Origin: Nocardia macrotermitis
Lineage (GTDB): Bacteria; Actinomycetota; Actinomycetes; Mycobacteriales; Mycobacteriaceae
Assembly (NCBI RefSeq): GCF_009604405.1
Contig: NZ_WEGK01000001.1
Span: 558,001-622,000 of the forward strand
Reading direction: 5' to 3'
DNA length: 64,000 bases
Both the position numbers and the translations under genes were made by a program. The first letter of the stretch is position 1; each line of letters begins with the position of its first letter. Below are positions 60,060 to 64,000 of the stretch, one piece after another. Below the pieces are notes generated by a model, which did no database searches, was not told the origin of the DNA, and worked only from the letters and a program-made list of their open reading frames with translations.

Positions 60060-62447
60060 TCAGCCGATCCGGGCGGTCAGCGGGAGATCGGTCACCGAAG
60101 TACCCACGTGCAGGGTGAACGCGCCCGGCTCGACGGCCCATTGCCGCCCGGTCCAGTGTTCGAACGCGCGGTCCGGCAGGGGGATCTCGACCCGACGCGA
60201 CTCCCCCGGCTCGGCGGTGATCGTGGCGAAGGCGGCGAGCCAGCGCACCGGGCGGTCGATCACGCTCTGCTCCCGTGACAGATACGCCTGCGCGACATAC
60301 TTGCCGGGCCGGTCTCCGGTATTGCGGACGGTGAGGGTCGCGGTGTGGCCGGACACCTCGAGATCGCTCGGCTCCCAGGTCGTGTAGCCCAGGCCGTGGC
60401 CGAACGGATACGCGGGCTCGACACCGGTCCGCAGCCAGGCGCGGTAACCGATGTGCACACCCTCGGCGTAGGTCAGCGTGCCGTCGGCGGCGGGGGTGGT
60501 GTCCAGGACCGGGACGTCGGACATCGTCACCGGCCAGGTGGTGGGCAGGCGGCCGCCCGGTTCGCGCGCGCCGGTCAGCACGTCGGCCAGCGCGGTGCCG
60601 AACTCCTGTCCCGGGAACCAGGACAGCAGTACCGCGGCGACGTCATCGCGCCACGGCATCTCCACGGGCGCACCGGAATTCACCACCACGACCGTGCGCG
60701 GATTCACCGCCGCGACGGCCGCGACCAGATCGTCCTGCCGTCCGGGCAGGCGCAGCGTGGCGCGGTCCGCGCCCTCGCTCTCGATCTGCTCGGTGGTGCC
60801 GACCACGACGATCGCGACCCGCGCGGTGCGGGCAGCCTCCACTGCGGCCGCGGACTCCGCGTCCTCGGTGCGACGCGGCGGGGTCGCACCGAGTGTCACC
60901 CCCAGGAAGACGCCCAGGCCCGGCATGGAGATCAGATTCTCGATGGTGATCCGGATGTCGATCTCCTGCCCGGCGCGCAGGGTCCGGGTGACCGTGCGTT
61001 GCGGCGGATGCAGCAGTGCCGCAACGGGATCCGCGCCCGACATGGCCAGTTCCCCCGCATCAGCGAGCTCACCGTCCAGTTCGAGCCGGACCCGTCCCAT
61101 CGCGCCCACACCGATCCACCACTCGCCGTCCGCGTCGGCGCGCAGGCGGGTGCGCAGTTCGATCGCGGTGGCGCGTTCGGCGGTCGCGTCGCCGAACAGG
61201 ACCAGGCTGCCGGTGGCGCGGTGCTGGCGGCCGATCTCCTCGCCGTCGGCGAGATAGCGCAGCGCGAGTCCGGGGGTGCCGGTGTCGGGATCGGTGATCA
61301 AATCCGTTGCCACAGCGGTCAATTCATCCGACAGCCAGACGCCGGGGGTGTGCGTGACCGGGAGGACCGCGCTCAGCCCGGTCAGCGGAGTGGTGGTGTG
61401 CGCGGGGATCACGGTCGCGCTGCCGCCGCCCATGAATCGTGGCGCGGCCGCGCCGGGGCCCAGCAGCGCGACAGGCTGGTCCGCACGCAATGGCAGCACA
61501 CCGTCGTTGCGCACCAACACCATTGCGTCGGCGGCGGCGCGACGGACCAGTTCTCCCGCCTTTTCATCGCTGAATTCCGGTGTGGGACTCGGTGTTCCGT
61601 CCAGCGCGCCGACTCGCGTGGCGAAACGCAGTATGCGCCTGACCTTCTCGTCGATCGCGGCCTCGGGAATCTCGCCCGCGCGCACGGCGTCCAGCAGCTT
61701 CGCACCCCAGAGTTCCGACGGGCCGGGCATACACAGATCGGTGCCCGCCGCCGCGCCCTCGGTGGAACGTACCGCAGTCCAGTCCGAGACGACCACGCCA
61801 TCGAAACCCCAAGCGCCCTCGAGTGGTTCGTCCAACAGCGGATTCTCGGTCATGGTGACGCCGTTCACTGAGTTGTAGGCGGCCATCACCATCCACGCAC
61901 CCGCCGCCACACTGCGTTCGAACGGATACAGGTACAGCTCACGCAACGCGCGATCGTCCACCCGCACATCCACCGTGAACCGGTCGGTCTCCGCGTCATT
62001 GGCCACATAGTGTTTCGGGCAGGCCGACACACCGTGCGCCTGCACCGCCCGCACATACGCCGCGGCCATCTCCCCGCTCAACATCGGATCCTCGGAGAAA
62101 CACTCGAAATGCCTGCCGCCCAACGGAGATCGGTGCAGATTGACGGTCGGCCCGAGTACCGCGTACACATCCTTGGCCCGCGCCTGCGCGGCGATCAACG
62201 CCCCGATCTCGCCGAGCAGCTCCCGATCCCAGGTCGCCGCGAGCGCCGTGCCCGAGGGCAGGCTCACCGACGGCTCCCGCTCGTCCCAGTTCTCCCCGCG
62301 CACCCCCGAGGGTCCATCCGAGACCGGCATCTCGGCCAGCCCGATCCCCGCATCCCCCGCCATCCGGAACATCCCCGCCCCCGAGATCAGCCGCACCTTG
62401 GCCGCCGTATCCAGCTTCGCCAGCAGTTCCTCGATCCGCGCCGCCAT
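60060..62447 (-). CDS. Glycoside hydrolase family 3 (beta-glucosidase-like) with PA14-like insert
   Basis: 795 residues, no signal peptide. Domain order: GH3 TIM barrel (about 20-290) with KHYVAND and the nucleophile Asp222 in GVVVSDWTAV; the alpha/beta domain (about 310-560) interrupted by a PA14-like insert with LVLFGDATAERATAIELR; then a fibronectin-III-like C-terminus (about 690-795). This is the layout of intracellular beta-glucosidases of the bacterial clade. ATG at 62447. Cytoplasmic cleavage of a beta-glucoside is inferred; no transporter is adjacent. Confidence 0.92.
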   Translation of the reverse strand: MAARIEELLAKLDTAAKVRLISGAGMFRMAGDAGIGLAEMPVSDGPSGVRGENWDEREPSVSLPSGTALAATWDRELLGEIGALIAAQARAKDVYAVLGPTVNLHRSPLGGRHFECFSEDPMLSGEMAAAYVRAVQAHGVSACPKHYVANDAETDRFTVDVRVDDRALRELYLYPFERSVAAGAWMVMAAYNSVNGVTMTENPLLDEPLEGAWGFDGVVVSDWTAVRSTEGAAAGTDLCMPGPSELWGAKLLDAVRAGEIPEAAIDEKVRRILRFATRVGALDGTPSPTPEFSDEKAGELVRRAAADAMVLVRNDGVLPLRADQPVALLGPGAAAPRFMGGGSATVIPAHTTTPLTGLSAVLPVTHTPGVWLSDELTAVATDLITDPDTGTPGLALRYLADGEEIGRQHRATGSLVLFGDATAERATAIELRTRLRADADGEWWIGVGAMGRVRLELDGELADAGELAMSGADPVAALLHPPQRTVTRTLRAGQEIDIRITIENLISMPGLGVFLGVTLGATPPRRTEDAESAAAVEAARTARVAIVVVGTTEQIESEGADRATLRLPGRQDDLVAAVAAVNPRTVVVVNSGAPVEMPWRDDVAAVLLSWFPGQEFGTALADVLTGAREPGGRLPTTWPVTMSDVPVLDTTPAADGTLTYAEGVHIGYRAWLRTGVEPAYPFGHGLGYTTWEPSDLEVSGHTATLTVRNTGDRPGKYVAQAYLSREQSVIDRPVRWLAAFATITAEPGESRRVEIPLPDRAFEHWTGRQWAVEPGAFTLHVGTSVTDLPLTARIG

Positions 62448-62654
62448 ACCCGAACCCCGTTCCTCGTCGACGTGAGAGCCCTCGCCGACGCTACCCGACA
62501 GACCACTCGGTCCGACGCGGAAGCGCACGTCACCCGCCTGGCGCGAGGCGCCACACCGACCGGACCGCACCTGTGCGAGGTACCCCTGTCGGCCGATCGG
62601 CAATTCCGGATCCGATCGTCCCGATGGGTCAACGCAATACCGGGCGGCCGAAGC

Positions 62655-62685
62655 TTGACCTTCGGGTAACCCGAAGCTCCATGAT
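62655..62685 (+). promoter_or_regulatory. MerR-type promoter (19-bp spacer with dyad), leaderless
   Basis: -35 TTGACC (62655-62660) and -10 CATGAT (62680-62685) are separated by 19 bp. The spacer holds a perfect dyad, CTTCGGGT (62660-62667) and ACCCGAAG (62669-62676). A long spacer with a central dyad is the hallmark of MerR-regulated promoters. The GTG at 62692 lies 7 bp after the -10, so the transcript would be leaderless. Confidence 0.85.
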
Positions 62686-62691
62686 GGCCGC

Positions 62692-63786
62692 GTGAACGAA
62701 TCGGAATTCGAAGACGGGCCGGACGAGCTCGTCACGATCGGGGTACTGGCCCGGGTGAGTGGGCTCACCGCGACCGCGCTGCGGTTCTACGACGACTGCG
62801 GGTTGTTGCCGCCCGCGCGCGTGGACGGATCCAGCGGGTATCGGTATTACACGCGGGACCAGCGGGAACGGGCGGTGACGATCCGGCGGTTGCGGGAGAT
62901 CGGGATGTCGCTCGATGCCGTGGCCGCGGTGCTGACCGGTGGCGTCGAGGTCGGCGGGCGGTTGCTGGACGAGCATGTCGCGGAACTCGAACGCCGGGCG
63001 CACGAGGCCGCGGCCGCCGCCGAGGCCATCAAGTACACGCTGCGGGCCGAAGCCGATCCGTATCTGGTCGCGGTCGGCGGGAAGGAGTTCGCCGAGGCGA
63101 TCGGGCAGGTGCGGTCGGCGGCCGCGCGGGACGACGCGATCGCGGTGCTGACCGGGATTCTGATCGAGGCCGATGCGGATTCGGTGGTGTTGACCGCGAC
63201 GGATCGTTATCGGCTGACCACGCGCTCGCTCGTCCCGATCCACGCGGCGGCGCGGCCCTGGTCGCTGGTCGTCGCGGCCGACGATCTCACCGCACCACTC
63301 ACGCGGTTGCGCACACAGGATCGGATCCTGCTCTCCTCGGCCACCGATGCTCTGATCCTGACCGGAGACGAACAAATCCGTTGTCCCGCAATCGAAGAGC
63401 CGTATCCCGACTACCGCCGCATGCTTGCCGAACTGACCTCCGCCCGCACCCGGGTGGTCGTGGATCGCGATCTCCTCCTCGATGCCACCGAGGCCGCCGG
63501 GACACAGATCCTGCACTGCGCGATCGAGACCGACTCGATCCGCACAGCACCCCTGCCCGACGGCCCGGAACGCCGAATTCCCGCTGCCGTCAACGGAATC
63601 CGAACCACACTGGCCTTCGATCCGGCCACCCTGTCCCCCGCCCTGCGCAGTGCGGTCGGCCCCGAGATAATGCTCGATATCGCCGCTCCGGACCAACCGG
63701 TAGTCATCCGCTCGGCCGCCGCCGGGGATCTCACCACCCTGGCCATGCCCACCCGCACGACAACCACCCGGGAGGACCGCCCGTGA
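62692..63786 (+). CDS. MerR regulator fused to a DNA polymerase III beta-clamp-like domain
   Basis: 364 residues. Residues 13-85 are a MerR DNA-binding domain (VTIGVLARVSGLTATALRFYDDCGLLPP, YRYYTRDQ). Residues 85-120 are a helical linker. From about 125 on the sequence follows the bacterial sliding clamp DnaN: TATDRYRLTTRSL (169-180), LILTGDEQI, PYPDYRRML (237-245), VVVDRDLLLDA, PVVIR (336-340) and AMPTR at the C-terminus. The length fits about two of the clamp's three domains. GTG start, leaderless. Its TGA overlaps the next start (GTGA). A clamp-like domain here may serve as dimerisation or ligand domain, or bind clamp partners; unknown. Confidence 0.88.
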   Translation: MNESEFEDGPDELVTIGVLARVSGLTATALRFYDDCGLLPPARVDGSSGYRYYTRDQRERAVTIRRLREIGMSLDAVAAVLTGGVEVGGRLLDEHVAELERRAHEAAAAAEAIKYTLRAEADPYLVAVGGKEFAEAIGQVRSAAARDDAIAVLTGILIEADADSVVLTATDRYRLTTRSLVPIHAAARPWSLVVAADDLTAPLTRLRTQDRILLSSATDALILTGDEQIRCPAIEEPYPDYRRMLAELTSARTRVVVDRDLLLDATEAAGTQILHCAIETDSIRTAPLPDGPERRIPAAVNGIRTTLAFDPATLSPALRSAVGPEIMLDIAAPDQPVVIRSAAAGDLTTLAMPTRTTTTREDRP

Positions 63787-64000
63787 ACACCACCGACGAC
63801 ACCATGACCGCGATCACCGTCGCCGTCCAGCACGGCCACGAGGGCGATCCGGACACCGCGCGCCGGGAACTCCTGCACCTGTGGGACGCGATGGGCCCGC
63901 TCGGCGATCCCCTGCACCGCTGCACCCTCGCGCACTACCTCGCCGACCTCTACGACGACGCCGCACAGTCGTTGATCTGGGATATCCGCGCACTCGACGC
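63783..64000 (+). CDS. Hypothetical helical-repeat protein, N-terminal part (runs off the window)
   Basis: GTG start overlapping the MerR-clamp stop by 4 bp. The first 72 residues are helical, with HEGDPDTARRELLHLWDAMG and HRCTLAHYLADLYDDAAQSLIWDIRAL, the spacing of tetratricopeptide-like repeats. The same pair of genes, regulator then repeat protein, is translationally coupled. The C-terminus is outside the window. Confidence 0.75.
   Translation, partial: MNTTDDTMTAITVAVQHGHEGDPDTARRELLHLWDAMGPLGDPLHRCTLAHYLADLYDDAAQSLIWDIRALD

Noticed and set aside
1..64000. tRNA, rRNA, CRISPR arrays, insertion sequences, prophage or integrative elements
   Set aside because: I looked for repeated units, cloverleaf-like stretches and transposase or integrase motifs and saw none; the only long repeat is the 78-bp inverted copy.

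Overview
The window looks like a chromosomal segment of a mycolic-acid actinomycete, most probably Nocardia or a close relative. Evidence: very high GC with many GTG starts; two secreted antigen-85-type esterases; a wax-ester-synthase-like protein; a deazaflavin-dependent reductase; a TIGR00027 methyltransferase; a complete six-gene conservon; two XRE/DUF397 pairs; and a KstR-type site in front of an acyl-CoA ligase. I found no transposase, tRNA, rRNA or CRISPR array.

Layout. 1-3.2 kb: the end of an APC permease, a bidirectional terminator and a fadD-type ligase. 3.3-8.7 kb: a conservon on the minus strand (sensor-kinase-like protein, Roadblock protein, DUF742, small GTPase, two P450s, the upstream P450 lacking the ExxR arginine). 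9-13 kb: xylose utilisation (xylA divergent from xylB and a ROK repressor, palindromic operator between). 13-18.3 kb: EcsC and DUF1304 proteins, then an SDR/Old-Yellow-Enzyme/TetR set divergent from an HsaD-like hydrolase. 18.6-24.5 kb: two orphan genes, a GT-C membrane glycosyltransferase-like gene, TetR/DoxX, a GMC oxidoreductase and a small rearranged scar. 24.5-26.3 kb: first XRE/DUF397 locus. 26.5-29 kb: ohr/ohrR and an NmrA-like/TetR pair with twin operators. 29-39.5 kb: UbiB-like kinase, two antigen-85-type esterases, two secreted lipases, a phosphotransferase-like protein and a thioesterase. 39.8-42.3 kb: second XRE/DUF397 locus with two small satellite genes and shared promoter elements. 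42.3-48.8 kb: TetR, an HNH-like lipoprotein, a methyltransferase, a PucR regulator and a complete APC permease paralogous to the one at the left edge. 48.9-57.2 kb: WS/DGAT-like protein, ACT protein, amino-acid permease, MFS/MarR pair, dienelactone-hydrolase lipoprotein, gluconokinase, stress protein and a DDN-like reductase. 57.4-62.5 kb: Tat-exported ceramidase, a 31-residue peptide gene and a GH3 glycosidase. 62.6-64 kb: a MerR regulator fused to a DNA-sliding-clamp-like domain, translationally coupled to a protein that runs off the window.

How the genes work together. Most modules are a regulator beside or divergent from its target, often with a visible operator: ROK/xyl, TetR/OYE, TetR/DoxX, OhrR/Ohr, TetR/NmrA, MarR/MFS, PucR/APC. 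The strongest candidates for something under-described are the MerR-clamp fusion with a leaderless 19-bp-spacer promoter, the second XRE/DUF397 locus where three transcription units share one sequence element, and the conservon P450 with an altered catalytic core. Start codons were chosen by ribosome-binding site, family N-terminus or operator position, and are stated where they differ from the longest reading frame.
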